Below, in pieces: positions 37,129 to 45,923 of a stretch of 64,000 nucleotides of DNA (its first letter is position 1; each line of letters starts with the position of its first letter). The position numbers and the translations under genes are program-made. Origin of the DNA: Frigoribacterium sp. JB110 (GTDB lineage: Bacteria; Actinomycetota; Actinomycetes; Actinomycetales; Microbacteriaceae); assembly GCF_900163665.1 (NCBI RefSeq), contig NZ_FUIA01000003.1:55508-119507 (forward strand), given 5' to 3'. The notes beneath the pieces were generated by a model. It searched no databases. It had not been told where the DNA came from and saw nothing but the letters and a program-made list of their open reading frames with translations.

Positions 37129-38244
37129 GTGGCTGACCACTACGACGTTCTGGGCGTCTCGCGTGAGGCGAGCGACGAGGAGATCAAGAAGGCGTACCGA
37201 AAGCTGGCGCGCAAGCTGCATCCGGATGTGAACCCCAGCCCGGAGGCGGCAGAGGAGTTCAAGAGCGTCACCCACGCGTACGACGTGCTGAGCGATGCCG
37301 AGCAGCGGCGCCGCTACGACATGGGCGGGGACGAGAACCCGTTCGGAGGCGCGGGCGGCTTCGGCGGCTTCGGCGACATCTTCGAGACGTTCTTCGGCGG
37401 CGGCGGTGCCGGCGGCCGAGGCGGCGGGCGCCCCCGCGAGCGCAGGGAGCGCGGCGAGGACGCCCTCGTGCACGTCAGGCTCGACCTCGGCGACGTCGTC
37501 TTCGGCGTGCACCGCGACATCGAGATCGACACGGCCGTGCTCTGCGAAACCTGCAACGGCAGCTGCTGCCAGCCGGGCACCCAGCCGGAGCGCTGCGATG
37601 TGTGCGGCGGCTCTGGTCATGTGCGCACGCAGGTGCGCAGCCTGCTCGGCAACATGGTGACGACGCAGCCGTGCGGCTCCTGCCAGGGATACGGCACGAC
37701 GATTCCGTCCCCGTGCGTCAACTGCGGCGGTCACGGTCGTGTGCGCGCGCGGCGCACCGTGTCGGTCGACGTTCCGGCAGGAGTCGAGACGGGGCTGCGC
37801 CTGCAGATGCCGGGCTCCGGCGAGATCGGCGAAGGCGGCGGCCCCAACGGCGACCTCTACCTGCAGGTCGAGGTGGCGCCCCACCCGTCGTTCAGCAGGG
37901 AGGGCGACGACCTGATGGCGACCCTCGACGTGGCGATGACCGACGCGATCCTGGGTACGACGACCTCCATCGACGGACTCGACGGGGCCGTCGACCTCGA
38001 GGTGCGCCCCGGCGTGCAGTCGGGCGATGAGCTGAAGATCGCCGGCCGCGGCATCACAGGGCTGCGCTCCAAGAGCCGTGGCGACCTGCGGGTCGCGGTA
38101 CGGGTGGTCACCCCGACCAAGCTCGACGCGAAGCAGCGCGCCCTCATCGAGGAGTTCGCCACCAGAGGCAAGCCGGACGGCCCCAAGCTGTCCGAGCACA
38201 GCCCCGGCCTGTTCTCCAAGCTGCGCGATAAGTTCCGCCACTAG
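37129..38244 (+). CDS. dnaJ: DnaJ chaperone (DnaJ2 type)
   Basis: A 371-residue co-chaperone that stimulates DnaK. The J-domain has HPD at [11 protein letters not shown] (about 25-35). A Gly/Phe-rich region (about 66-105) and a zinc-binding domain follow, with [24 protein letters not shown] and CVNCGGHG. The first zinc motif ends in Cys rather than Gly. Two C-terminal substrate domains are complete. GTG at 37129 gives [10 protein letters not shown]. Linkage to hrcA is typical of the second dnaJ in actinobacteria. GAGGAAGGG lies ahead of the start. Confidence 0.96.
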   Translation: MADHYDVLGVSREASDEEIKKAYRKLARKLHPDVNPSPEAAEEFKSVTHAYDVLSDAEQRRRYDMGGDENPFGGAGGFGGFGDIFETFFGGGGAGGRGGGRPRERRERGEDALVHVRLDLGDVVFGVHRDIEIDTAVLCETCNGSCCQPGTQPERCDVCGGSGHVRTQVRSLLGNMVTTQPCGSCQGYGTTIPSPCVNCGGHGRVRARRTVSVDVPAGVETGLRLQMPGSGEIGEGGGPNGDLYLQVEVAPHPSFSREGDDLMATLDVAMTDAILGTTTSIDGLDGAVDLEVRPGVQSGDELKIAGRGITGLRSKSRGDLRVAVRVVTPTKLDAKQRALIEEFATRGKPDGPKLSEHSPGLFSKLRDKFRH

Positions 38245-38253
38245 ACAGACACC

Positions 38254-38985
38254 ATGGCACTTCATTTCGTCGCGGATGCCGCGGGCACCGCGCATGCGGG
38301 CGGGATCGTCGAGTTGACCGGCGCCGAAGCGCACCACGCCGCAGCGGTGCGGCGGGTGCGCGCCGGCGAGCAGATCACGATCACCGACGGACGCGGCGTG
38401 TGGATCGACGGCACGATCGAGAGCGCTGACCCTGCGTCGGTGTCGGTGCGGGTGAGCACCCGCACAGACACCGAAGCGCCGAACCCCCGGCTCGTGCTGG
38501 TTCAGGCGCTCGCCAAGGGCGACCGCGACGAGATGGCGGTGCAGGCGGCGACAGAGCTCGGTGTCGACGAGGTCGTGCCGTGGCAGGCCGCGCGCAGCGT
38601 GTCCCGTTGGGAGGGCAAGAAGACCGCCAAGGGCAGGGAGCGCTGGGCGTCGATCGTTCGGGAGGCGGCCAAACAGGCGCACCGCGCGTGGTTGCCCGAG
38701 GTGTCGGAGCCGGTGTCCACGAAGCAGCTGGTCTCGCGCGCGGGAACGGCGACGATGCTGCTGCTGGACCCGCGGTCCGACGCCCAGCTCACGGCGACGG
38801 AACTTCCGGATGACGGGGAGGTGATCCTCGTCGTGGGGCCCGAGGGCGGCATCTCCGCGGAAGAGATCGGCGAACTCACCGGCGCTGGCGCACGCGGCGT
38901 CAGACTGGGTGAGACCGTGCTGCGCACATCGACGGCCGGTCCCGCCGCCCTCGCCGTGCTCAACGCCAGGTGGGGCCGCTGGTGA
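38254..38985 (+). CDS. rsmE: 16S rRNA (uracil(1498)-N(3))-methyltransferase
   Basis: A 243-residue SPOUT methyltransferase that methylates U1498 of 16S rRNA. It begins MALHFVADAAG, has the PUA-like N-terminal part with HHAAAVRRVRAGEQITITDGRG, and the C-terminal knot with LVVGPEGGISAEEIGELTGAGA and LGETVLRTSTAGPAALAVL. Length and motifs match the family. It is nine bases after dnaJ and overlaps the lnt gene by four bases, in a chaperone/rRNA-modification operon. Confidence 0.95.
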   Translation: MALHFVADAAGTAHAGGIVELTGAEAHHAAAVRRVRAGEQITITDGRGVWIDGTIESADPASVSVRVSTRTDTEAPNPRLVLVQALAKGDRDEMAVQAATELGVDEVVPWQAARSVSRWEGKKTAKGRERWASIVREAAKQAHRAWLPEVSEPVSTKQLVSRAGTATMLLLDPRSDAQLTATELPDDGEVILVVGPEGGISAEEIGELTGAGARGVRLGETVLRTSTAGPAALAVLNARWGRW

Positions 38986-40574
38986 CGTCCGGCGCCGCCC
39001 GCCGAGACGCCGCGCTCCGCTCCCCGCTGCCGCTGTGGGCGGCTGTGCTCGTCGCAGCCGTTGGTGGTTTCGCCCTCGATCTGGCCTTCCCCAGCGTCGG
39101 AGTCTGGCCGCTCGCCTTCGTCGCGGTCGCGCTCCAGCTCGTCGCGCTCATCGGTCGTCGTGCCTGGTCGGCGTTCCTCGTCGGGCTCGTGTTCGGGGCG
39201 GCATTCTTCTATCCGCACATCGACTGGATCACCCACTTCCTCGGCGACAACCCGCTGCGCTGGGTGCCGTGGGTCGCACTGGCCGGCCTGCAGAGCGTCT
39301 TCACCGGCGCCGGTGCCGTCCTCATCGCGCTGGCATACCGGTGGACGGATCGGTGGGCCGGCTGGGTGCGGCTCATCGGCGTGCCAGCACTCGTCGCCGG
39401 AGTCTGGACGCTGCGCGAGAACGTGATGGGGACGTGGCCGTACGGTGGCTTCGCCTGGGGCCGGATCGGCATGAGCCAGTCGGATTCGCCGCTCGCGCCC
39501 GTCGCGTCGTGGGTGGGGATCGCCGGACTGACCTTTCTCATCGTCTGGCTGTGCGCCATGCTCGTCGAGCTCGTGCGTGCACGGTCGCGGCATCGAGTCG
39601 CTGGCGCGGCATCACCGCGCGGGTGGCTCGCGCCCGTGCCAGCGGTTGCGCTCGCGGTGCTCCTGGTGCTCCTGCCTCAGTTCCCAACGACGCCGGCGGG
39701 AACGCTCGCGGTCGGCGCCGTGCAGGGCAACGGCCCTACGGCCTATCTCGACGAGCGCGACTACCTCGATGCGGGGCGCGCGCAGCTCGACGCCTCTGAT
39801 GACGTGTACGACCAGGACGTCGACGTCGTCCTCTGGCCGGAGGGCGGCCTCGGCGGCGACCCCCGCTCCGACGGTCAGGCGGCTGCGCTGCTCGACGGCG
39901 CGACAGCGCTGTACGGCGCTCCGCTCATCATGAACGCGGCCAGCTCATCCGGGGACGACATCTACAACATGTCGATGCTGTGGGAGCAAGGCGGTGCGAC
40001 GCAGACGCATTCCAAACGGAACCCCGTTCCTTTCGGCGAGTATGTGCCTGATCGGGAGATCTTCGAGAGCATCGCCCCCTCCCTGATCGGCCTGCTGCAG
40101 CGCGAGTACACGCCGGGAGCCGACGCGCCGGTGTTCGACGTCGCGGGGACGAAGATCGGCCTGGCGATCTGCTTCGACGTGATCAGCGACGCGCTGATCC
40201 GTGAGGCGGTCGTCGACGGTGCGCAGGTCTATATGCTCCAGACCAACAACGCCGACTTCAGGGGCACCGACGAGAACCTGCAGCAGCTCGTGTTCGCGAG
40301 GATGCGGGCGATCGAAACGGGCAGAACCGTCGTGAACCTCTCCACGGTCGGCACGAGCCAGATCATCGCTCCCGACGGCACGACGACTGACGCGATCGGC
40401 ACCGACGAGGCAGGTGCGATGGTCGACGACGTCGAGCTGCGCACCGGGCTCACCCCCGCCGTGACGCTCGGGCCGTGGCTGTCGGTGCTCATCGCGTGGG
40501 GCGCGCTCGCGGCGCTCGTGCTGGCCGGACTGCACGCACGGCTCAGGAAGCCCGTACCGCAGACGACGGCGTGA
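38982..40574 (+). CDS. lnt: Apolipoprotein N-acyltransferase
   Basis: A 530-residue membrane enzyme that adds the third acyl chain to lipoproteins. About seven hydrophobic helices (residues 18-230) precede a nitrilase-fold domain. The catalytic Glu is in DVVLWPEGGLGG, the Lys in HSKRNPVPFGEYVPDR and the Cys in GLAICFDVISDALIR. The GTG at 38982 overlaps the rsmE stop by four bases and is preferred over a GTG four codons upstream. The window encodes several lipoproteins (Cys23, Cys25 and others) that would be its substrates. Confidence 0.92.
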   Translation: MTSGAARRDAALRSPLPLWAAVLVAAVGGFALDLAFPSVGVWPLAFVAVALQLVALIGRRAWSAFLVGLVFGAAFFYPHIDWITHFLGDNPLRWVPWVALAGLQSVFTGAGAVLIALAYRWTDRWAGWVRLIGVPALVAGVWTLRENVMGTWPYGGFAWGRIGMSQSDSPLAPVASWVGIAGLTFLIVWLCAMLVELVRARSRHRVAGAASPRGWLAPVPAVALAVLLVLLPQFPTTPAGTLAVGAVQGNGPTAYLDERDYLDAGRAQLDASDDVYDQDVDVVLWPEGGLGGDPRSDGQAAALLDGATALYGAPLIMNAASSSGDDIYNMSMLWEQGGATQTHSKRNPVPFGEYVPDREIFESIAPSLIGLLQREYTPGADAPVFDVAGTKIGLAICFDVISDALIREAVVDGAQVYMLQTNNADFRGTDENLQQLVFARMRAIETGRTVVNLSTVGTSQIIAPDGTTTDAIGTDEAGAMVDDVELRTGLTPAVTLGPWLSVLIAWGALAALVLAGLHARLRKPVPQTTA

Positions 40575-40576
40575 CG

Positions 40577-40582
40577 TACGCT
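40577..40582 (+). promoter_or_regulatory. -10 box of the small SPOR-like gene, leaderless type
   Basis: TACGCT, six bases before the ATG at 40589. Confidence 0.45.
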
Positions 40583-40588
40583 GAAGCC

Positions 40589-40798
40589 ATGAGCGATGAC
40601 ATCCGGTCGGAGCTGTCCGACGAGAAGTACTGGTTCAACACCAAGACGAACTCCGTCGAGTTCGGCAAGCTCTCCGCCGCGGTGTACCGGATCGGTCCGT
40701 TCGACACCGAGTACGAGGCGTCGCACGCGCGCGAGAAGGTCGCTGAGCGCAGCAGGGAGTGGGCGGAGGAAGAGGAGCGCGAGGACCCCTGGAGGTAG
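40589..40798 (+). CDS. Small SPOR-like protein
   Basis: A 69-residue acidic protein: MSDDIRSELSDEKYWFNTKT at the start, then VEFGKLSAAVYRIGPFDTEYEAS and a Glu-rich helix ending EDPWR. The alternating pattern with IGPFDTEYEASHAREKV resembles a single SPOR-type peptidoglycan-binding unit, and homologues in related genomes carry that label. A signal peptide is lacking, so a role outside the membrane is doubtful. It sits between lnt and glnA2 with its own leaderless promoter. Confidence 0.75.
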   Translation: MSDDIRSELSDEKYWFNTKTNSVEFGKLSAAVYRIGPFDTEYEASHAREKVAERSREWAEEEEREDPWR

Positions 40799-40937
40799 GG
40801 CGAGTCGATCGTCTCGGCGCCGCTGCGCCCGCACGGGCGAGGCCAGCGCTCCATCCTGGACCGCGCGCGTAACCGGCGCGCAATGTGCATGTCATAGGCT
40901 GAGTGCGACGTACACGCTTCGGCCCGAGGGGACCCAG

Positions 40938-42275
40938 ATGGACAAACAGATGGACTTCGTTCTGCGCACCATCGAGGAGCGCGGCGTCAAGTTCGTGCGC
41001 CTGTGGTTCACCGATGTGATCGGCACGCTGAAATCGGTCTCGATCGCGCCGGCCGAGGTGGAGGGCGCGTTCACCGAGGGGATCGGCTTCGACGGTTCGG
41101 CGATCGAGGGGCTGACGCGTTCGCACGAGTCCGACCTGCTCGCCCATCCGGAGCCGTCGACGTTCCAGGTGCTGCCGTGGCGCGGCACCGTCGACCCGGC
41201 CGCTGGCATGTTCTGCGAACTGCGCACGCCGGACGGACAGCCGGCCGTATCGGATCCGCGCAACGTGCTGAAGCGCTCCCTGGAGAACGCGGCGGATGCG
41301 GGCTTCAGCTTCTACACGCATCCGGAGATCGAGTTCTATCTGCTGAAGTCGCGCACGTTCGGCGACGACGGCCCCATCCCCGTCGACGCGGCAGGCTACT
41401 TCGACAACGTGCCGGGCGGCACGGCCCACGACTTCCGTCGCAGCTCGGTCCGGATGCTCGAGGACCTGGGCATCTCCGTCGAGTACTCGCATCACGAGGG
41501 CGGGCCCGGCCAGAACGAGATCGACCTGCGCTACGCCGACGCGCTGACGATGGCGGACAACATCATGACGTTCCGCACGGTCGTCAAGGAGGTCGCGATC
41601 GAGCAGGGCGTGCACGCGACGTTCATGCCGAAGCCGTTCTCCGAACATCCCGGTTCCGGCATGCACACGCACATGTCGCTGTTCGAGGGCGATGTGAACG
41701 CGTTCTACGAGGAGGGCGGCGAGTACCAGCTGTCCAACGTGGGGCGTCAGTTCATCGCGGGGCTGATGATGCACGCCCGCGAGATCGCCGGTGTGACGAA
41801 TCAGTTCACGAACTCCTACAAGCGGCTGTGGGGCGGCGATGAGGCGCCCAGCTATGTCACGTGGGGGCACCTGAACCGCTCGGCCCTGATGCGAGTGCCC
41901 CGGTACAAGCCGGGCAAGGGCAGCTCGGCGCGCATCGAGCACCGCGGCATCGACGCCGCAGCGAACCCGTACCTGGCATACGCGCTGATGCTCGCTGCCG
42001 GGCTGAAGGGCATCCAGGAGGAGTACGAGCTTCCGGCAGAGGCGGCGGACAACGTGTGGGCCCTCAATGAGCGCGAGCGCCGCGCCCTCGGGTACAAGGC
42101 GCTGCCGCAGTCGCTCGACGAGGCCGTCGCCGCGATGGAGGACAGCGAGCTCGTCGCCGAAACACTGGGCGAGACCGTCTTCAGCTACGTGCTGGCGAAC
42201 AAGCGGGAAGAGTACCAGCGTTACCGGCAGCAGATCACGCCCTTCGAGCTGAAGACCCAGATGAACATCGTCTGA
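40938..42275 (+). CDS. glnA2: Type I glutamine synthetase, GlnA2-like
   Basis: A 445-residue glutamine synthetase of the shorter alpha type. It begins MDKQMDFVLRTIEERGVKF, has GIGFDGSAIEG, the metal ligands in HPEIEFYLLK, HHEGGPGQNEIDLRY, MPKPFSEHPGSGMHTHMSLF and NSYKRLW. The region of the adenylylated Tyr in beta-type enzymes reads EEYELPAEAADNV. The position directly before glnE matches the glnA2-glnE order of mycobacteria. GAGGGGACCCAG lies just before the ATG. A possible second glutamine synthetase (glnA1) is not in the window. Confidence 0.95.
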   Translation: MDKQMDFVLRTIEERGVKFVRLWFTDVIGTLKSVSIAPAEVEGAFTEGIGFDGSAIEGLTRSHESDLLAHPEPSTFQVLPWRGTVDPAAGMFCELRTPDGQPAVSDPRNVLKRSLENAADAGFSFYTHPEIEFYLLKSRTFGDDGPIPVDAAGYFDNVPGGTAHDFRRSSVRMLEDLGISVEYSHHEGGPGQNEIDLRYADALTMADNIMTFRTVVKEVAIEQGVHATFMPKPFSEHPGSGMHTHMSLFEGDVNAFYEEGGEYQLSNVGRQFIAGLMMHAREIAGVTNQFTNSYKRLWGGDEAPSYVTWGHLNRSALMRVPRYKPGKGSSARIEHRGIDAAANPYLAYALMLAAGLKGIQEEYELPAEAADNVWALNERERRALGYKALPQSLDEAVAAMEDSELVAETLGETVFSYVLANKREEYQRYRQQITPFELKTQMNIV

Positions 42276-42282
42276 GGCATCG

Positions 42283-45282
42283 ATGATGGTCGGCAAGGAT
42301 CGGGTCAACCAGCACACGCGGCTCATTCGGCTCGGCTTCGCCCGCATCGACGAGGTGCTTGCGATGCTCGACGAACTCGTCGAACGGACCGGTTCGTCTC
42401 GTGAGGAGCTGGTCGAGGCCAGCATCGAGGCCGCTGACCCCAACGAAGCGCTGCGGTCGCTGACGTGGGTGGCGCGCAACGACGGCGACGCCGTGGCGCG
42501 AGTGCTCGCCGACGCGCACGGCAGTCGCGTCGCGTGGCGGCTGCTCGGGGCATCGCGGGGATTCGGAGAATTCTATCTCCGCAGGCCGCGCAGCCTGGGC
42601 GGCCTGCTGACGGCGGGGGAAGCGCTGCCGACTCCGCAGGAGATGCACGACGCGCTGGCGGCGGCCGTCGGAGGTGCACCGGACGGCTTCGCCGCCGAAT
42701 GCGACGAGGGCGCGTGGGTGTCGATGCGCGTGGCGTATCGCGAGCAGCTCGCCCGCATCGCGGCGTACGACCTGCTCGTCGACGACCCGATCGAAGTGCT
42801 CGACGACGTCGCCGCCGCACTGGCGGATCTCGCATCCGCTGCGCTGGACGCATCGCTGGCGATCGCACGGGCCCAGCTCGCTTCTGGTACTGCAGGCGTC
42901 GGCCGATTCTCTCGCGAGGAGGTCGATGCGACGCGGTTCGCCGTCATCGGCATGGGGAAGGCCGGGGCGCGCGAACTGAACTATGTCAGCGACGTCGACG
43001 TGATCTTCGTCGCCGACCAGGCAGAGGGCAGCGAGATCGCAGAATCGCATATGCTCGACATCGCCACCAGGCTCGCCAGACAGACCATTCGCGGCATCTC
43101 GGGCTTCGAGATCGAGCCGCCGCTGTGGGAGGTCGATGCCAACCTGCGTCCCGAGGGGAAGAAGGGCGCGCTGGTGCGCACCCTCGCCTCGCACATCGCC
43201 TACTACGACCGATGGGCCGAGAACTGGGAGTTCCAGGCGCTGCTGAAGGCGCGCCCGATCGCCGGCGACGCGGCACTCGGCGACGCGTACGCCGAAGCGA
43301 TCTGGCCGCACGTGTGGGAGAGCGCGGGGCGCGACGGCTTCGTCGGCGGCGTGCAGCGGATGCGGCAGCGCGTCGAGGAGCACATCCCAGACGAGGAGAT
43401 GGATCGACAGCTCAAGCTCGGTGCGGGCGGTCTGCGCGACATCGAGTTCGCGGTGCAGCTGCTGCAGTTGGTGCACGGCCGCACCGACGAGGCGATTCGG
43501 CTGCGCGGCACACTGCAGGCGCTCGACGCGTTGGCTCGGGAGGCGTACATCAGTCGCCAGGACGCAGCGCAGTTCGACGCCGATTACCGCAGACTGCGGC
43601 TGTGGGAGCATCGCCTGCAGCTGCAGGGGCTCAGTCGCACGCACCTCATGCCCGACGACGAGGAGGGCATGCGCGTCCTCGCCCGTGCCTCGGGGCTGGG
43701 CTCGGCCGGTGAGCTGACGACGGAATGGAGTCGCGTGCGCCGCGAGGTGCGCGACATCCACGTGCGCATCTTCTACCGGCCGCTGCTCGGCGCGGTCGCC
43801 GCGCTCGGCGACGAAGAGGTGCGGTTGTCGACGACATCGGCGCGGGCGCGCCTCGCGGCGATCGGCTTCGGCGATCCGGATGGTTCGCTGCGGCACCTGC
43901 AGGCGCTCACCCGCGGCATGAGCCGCAAAGCACAGATCCTGCGCCATCTCGCCCCGGTGATGCTGCGCTGGTTCGCCGACGGCGTCGATCCGGACTACGG
44001 CCTGCTCACCTTCCGCAAGATCAGTGAGGGGATCGGCACGACGAGCTGGTTCCTCCGGATGCTCCGCGACTCCGCCGGTGCGGCAGAGGGACTGACCAAG
44101 CTGCTGTCTGGGTCGAAGTTCGTCGGCGACCTGATGGAGATGATCCCCGAATCGGTGGGGTGGCTCGAGAGCGAGCAGAAGCTGCGACCGCGCTCGACCG
44201 AGCAGATCGACGGCGAGGCCCGGGCCATTCAGGCGCGCCACACCACGATCGAGTCGGCGATGAAGGCCGTCCGGGCGATGCGGCGTCGAGAGCTGCTGCG
44301 CGCGGCGATGGCGTCGATGCTCGGACTCATCTCGATGCCCGAACTGTCCACGGCGCTGGCACGGATCACCGAAGCGACCATCCAGGCGACTCTGCGCGCG
44401 GTCTTCCGGGAGGTCGTTCCGGAGGAGGCGCAGGATCTCGATTTTGCGATCGTCGGCATGGGTCGGCTCGGCGGCGCGGAGATCGGCTTCGGCAGCGACG
44501 CGGACATCCTGTACGTGTACCGCCCGGAGTCCGTTGCGCCCGAGACCGCGCAGAAGCTCGCTGAGAGGATCGTCGCGGAGTTCCGGCGGGTCGTCGAGGA
44601 CGCGCGCGTGCCGCTGGAGCTCGACGCCGACCTGCGCCCTGAGGGCAAGAAGGGCCCGATCGTGCGCAGCCTCGAAGCGTATCGCGCGTACTACGCGCGC
44701 TGGTCGCTGTCGTGGGAGGCTCAGGCACTGCTGCGGGCGCGGGGAATCGCCGGGTCGACGAAGCTGATCGATGCGTTCATGGCGATGGCCGATGAGGTGC
44801 GCTACCCGGAGCATCCCTCGGAGCAGGGGCTGCGCGAGATCCGAGTGATCAAGGCGCGTGTCGAGGGGGAGAGACTGCCGCGCGGCGTGGACCCGAAGCG
44901 TCACCTCAAGCTCGGGCCGGGCGGCCTCAGCGACGTCGAGTGGCTGGTGCAGCTGATGCAGCTGCAGCACGCCCACCGGGTGCCTGGCCTGCGTACGACG
45001 TCCACACTCGATGCCCTGGCGGCGGCAGAGGAAGTCGGGCTGGTCGATGCCGACGCGGCCGAGCGGTTCCGCGAAGCGTGGCAGCTGGCGACCCGGCTGC
45101 GCTCGGCGAACACGCTGCTGACGGGCCGGACGAGCGACGTGCTGCCGACGGATACCCGTGATCTCGACGGCATCGGCCGCATCCTCGAGTATCCGCCGGG
45201 GTCAGCGGTCGAACTCGAAGAGGACTGGGCCAGATCCTCCCGCCGCGCCCGCTACTCCTTCGAGCGCCTCTTCTACGGCTGA
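42283..45282 (+). CDS. glnE: Bifunctional glutamine-synthetase adenylyltransferase/deadenylase
   Basis: A 999-residue enzyme that adds or removes AMP on glutamine synthetase according to nitrogen state. It has two nucleotidyltransferase halves, each with the GMGKAGARELNYVSDVDVIF (first) or GMGRLGGAEIGFGSDADILYVY (second) motif and the paired DANLRPEGKKG and DADLRPEGKKG segments, joined by a helical linker (about 450-640). Both GSDAD/SDVDV metal sites appear intact. The ATG at 42283 could start one codon later. It is seven bases after glnA2. Confidence 0.95.
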   Translation: MMVGKDRVNQHTRLIRLGFARIDEVLAMLDELVERTGSSREELVEASIEAADPNEALRSLTWVARNDGDAVARVLADAHGSRVAWRLLGASRGFGEFYLRRPRSLGGLLTAGEALPTPQEMHDALAAAVGGAPDGFAAECDEGAWVSMRVAYREQLARIAAYDLLVDDPIEVLDDVAAALADLASAALDASLAIARAQLASGTAGVGRFSREEVDATRFAVIGMGKAGARELNYVSDVDVIFVADQAEGSEIAESHMLDIATRLARQTIRGISGFEIEPPLWEVDANLRPEGKKGALVRTLASHIAYYDRWAENWEFQALLKARPIAGDAALGDAYAEAIWPHVWESAGRDGFVGGVQRMRQRVEEHIPDEEMDRQLKLGAGGLRDIEFAVQLLQLVHGRTDEAIRLRGTLQALDALAREAYISRQDAAQFDADYRRLRLWEHRLQLQGLSRTHLMPDDEEGMRVLARASGLGSAGELTTEWSRVRREVRDIHVRIFYRPLLGAVAALGDEEVRLSTTSARARLAAIGFGDPDGSLRHLQALTRGMSRKAQILRHLAPVMLRWFADGVDPDYGLLTFRKISEGIGTTSWFLRMLRDSAGAAEGLTKLLSGSKFVGDLMEMIPESVGWLESEQKLRPRSTEQIDGEARAIQARHTTIESAMKAVRAMRRRELLRAAMASMLGLISMPELSTALARITEATIQATLRAVFREVVPEEAQDLDFAIVGMGRLGGAEIGFGSDADILYVYRPESVAPETAQKLAERIVAEFRRVVEDARVPLELDADLRPEGKKGPIVRSLEAYRAYYARWSLSWEAQALLRARGIAGSTKLIDAFMAMADEVRYPEHPSEQGLREIRVIKARVEGERLPRGVDPKRHLKLGPGGLSDVEWLVQLMQLQHAHRVPGLRTTSTLDALAAAEEVGLVDADAAERFREAWQLATRLRSANTLLTGRTSDVLPTDTRDLDGIGRILEYPPGSAVELEEDWARSSRRARYSFERLFYG

Positions 45283-45296
45283 ACGCCCCGCGCCCC

Positions 45297-45374
45297 GCTG
45301 CCGAGATGCGCACGTTTCACCGAGATGCGCCGGTTTCGACGTGTTCTCGTCGAAGAAGTGCGCATCTCGCGAGC
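45297..45374. repeat. 78-bp palindromic repeat, copy 2
   Basis: Same plan as copy 1: GCTGCCGAGATGCGCAC on the left, GTGCGCATCTCGCGAGC on the right, with inner GAGATGCGCC and TTTCGACGTG. Two mismatches between the arms. It lies between the convergent glnE and rhodanese genes and can serve as terminator for both. Confidence 0.85.
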
Positions 45375-45406
45375 GGCCGCGGTGCGCTCGGGACGGGGCG
45401 CGCTGC

Positions 45407-45826
45407 TCAGGCGCGGGTCCGGATGCGCGGAACGCCCGTGAGCGGATCGATGGGGCGACGGTGCACCCCGTCTGCGTCCTCGACCGGGAGCCCTTCGCGC
45501 GCCCAGTACTCGAACCCGCCGATCATCTCGCGGACCCGGTAGCCCAGTTCCGCGAACGCGAGTGCTCCCTTCGCCCCCGCGTTGCATCCGGGGCTCCAGC
45601 AGTAGACCACGACGTTCGCGTCAGACGGGAGTTCGGCGGGCGCACGCCGGGCGATCTCGGCGTACGGCATGTGCACGGCGCCGGCGACGCGGCCCTGCGC
45701 CCACGCCTCTTCGGATCGCACGTCGACGACGGTGAGCTTCTCGCCGGCCTTCTGCGAGGCATAGACGTCGCTCGGGTCGGTCTCGTGCTCGAGCTTGGCG
45801 GAGAAGAAAGCGTGTGCGTCTGCCAT
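45407..45826 (-). CDS. Rhodanese-like domain protein
   Basis: A 139-residue single-domain rhodanese. LTVVDVRSEEAWAQGRVAGAVHMPYAEI and the active-site loop VVVYCWSPGCNAGAKGALAFAELGY are present, with the loop Cys as the persulfide carrier. The specific sulfur donor or acceptor is unknown. TAGGCT lies six bases before the ATG. Confidence 0.88.
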   Translation of the reverse strand: MADAHAFFSAKLEHETDPSDVYASQKAGEKLTVVDVRSEEAWAQGRVAGAVHMPYAEIARRAPAELPSDANVVVYCWSPGCNAGAKGALAFAELGYRVREMIGGFEYWAREGLPVEDADGVHRRPIDPLTGVPRIRTRA

Positions 45827-45832
45827 GGCGAC

Positions 45833-45838
45833 AGCCTA
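45833..45838 (-). promoter_or_regulatory. -10 box of the rhodanese gene, leaderless type
   Basis: TAGGCT on the minus strand, six bases before the ATG at 45826. Confidence 0.5.
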
Positions 45839-45923
45839 GCGACGAGTCAGAGCGTACGCGCTTCGGATGACGCACGGATGTGATCGCCGCAGCACCGATC
45901 TCTCCGCGGCACCGGAGGCCGCA

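Noticed and set aside
42235..44976. Long minus-strand frame over glnE
   Set aside because: Shadow of the glnE reading frame; glnE shows all expected motifs.
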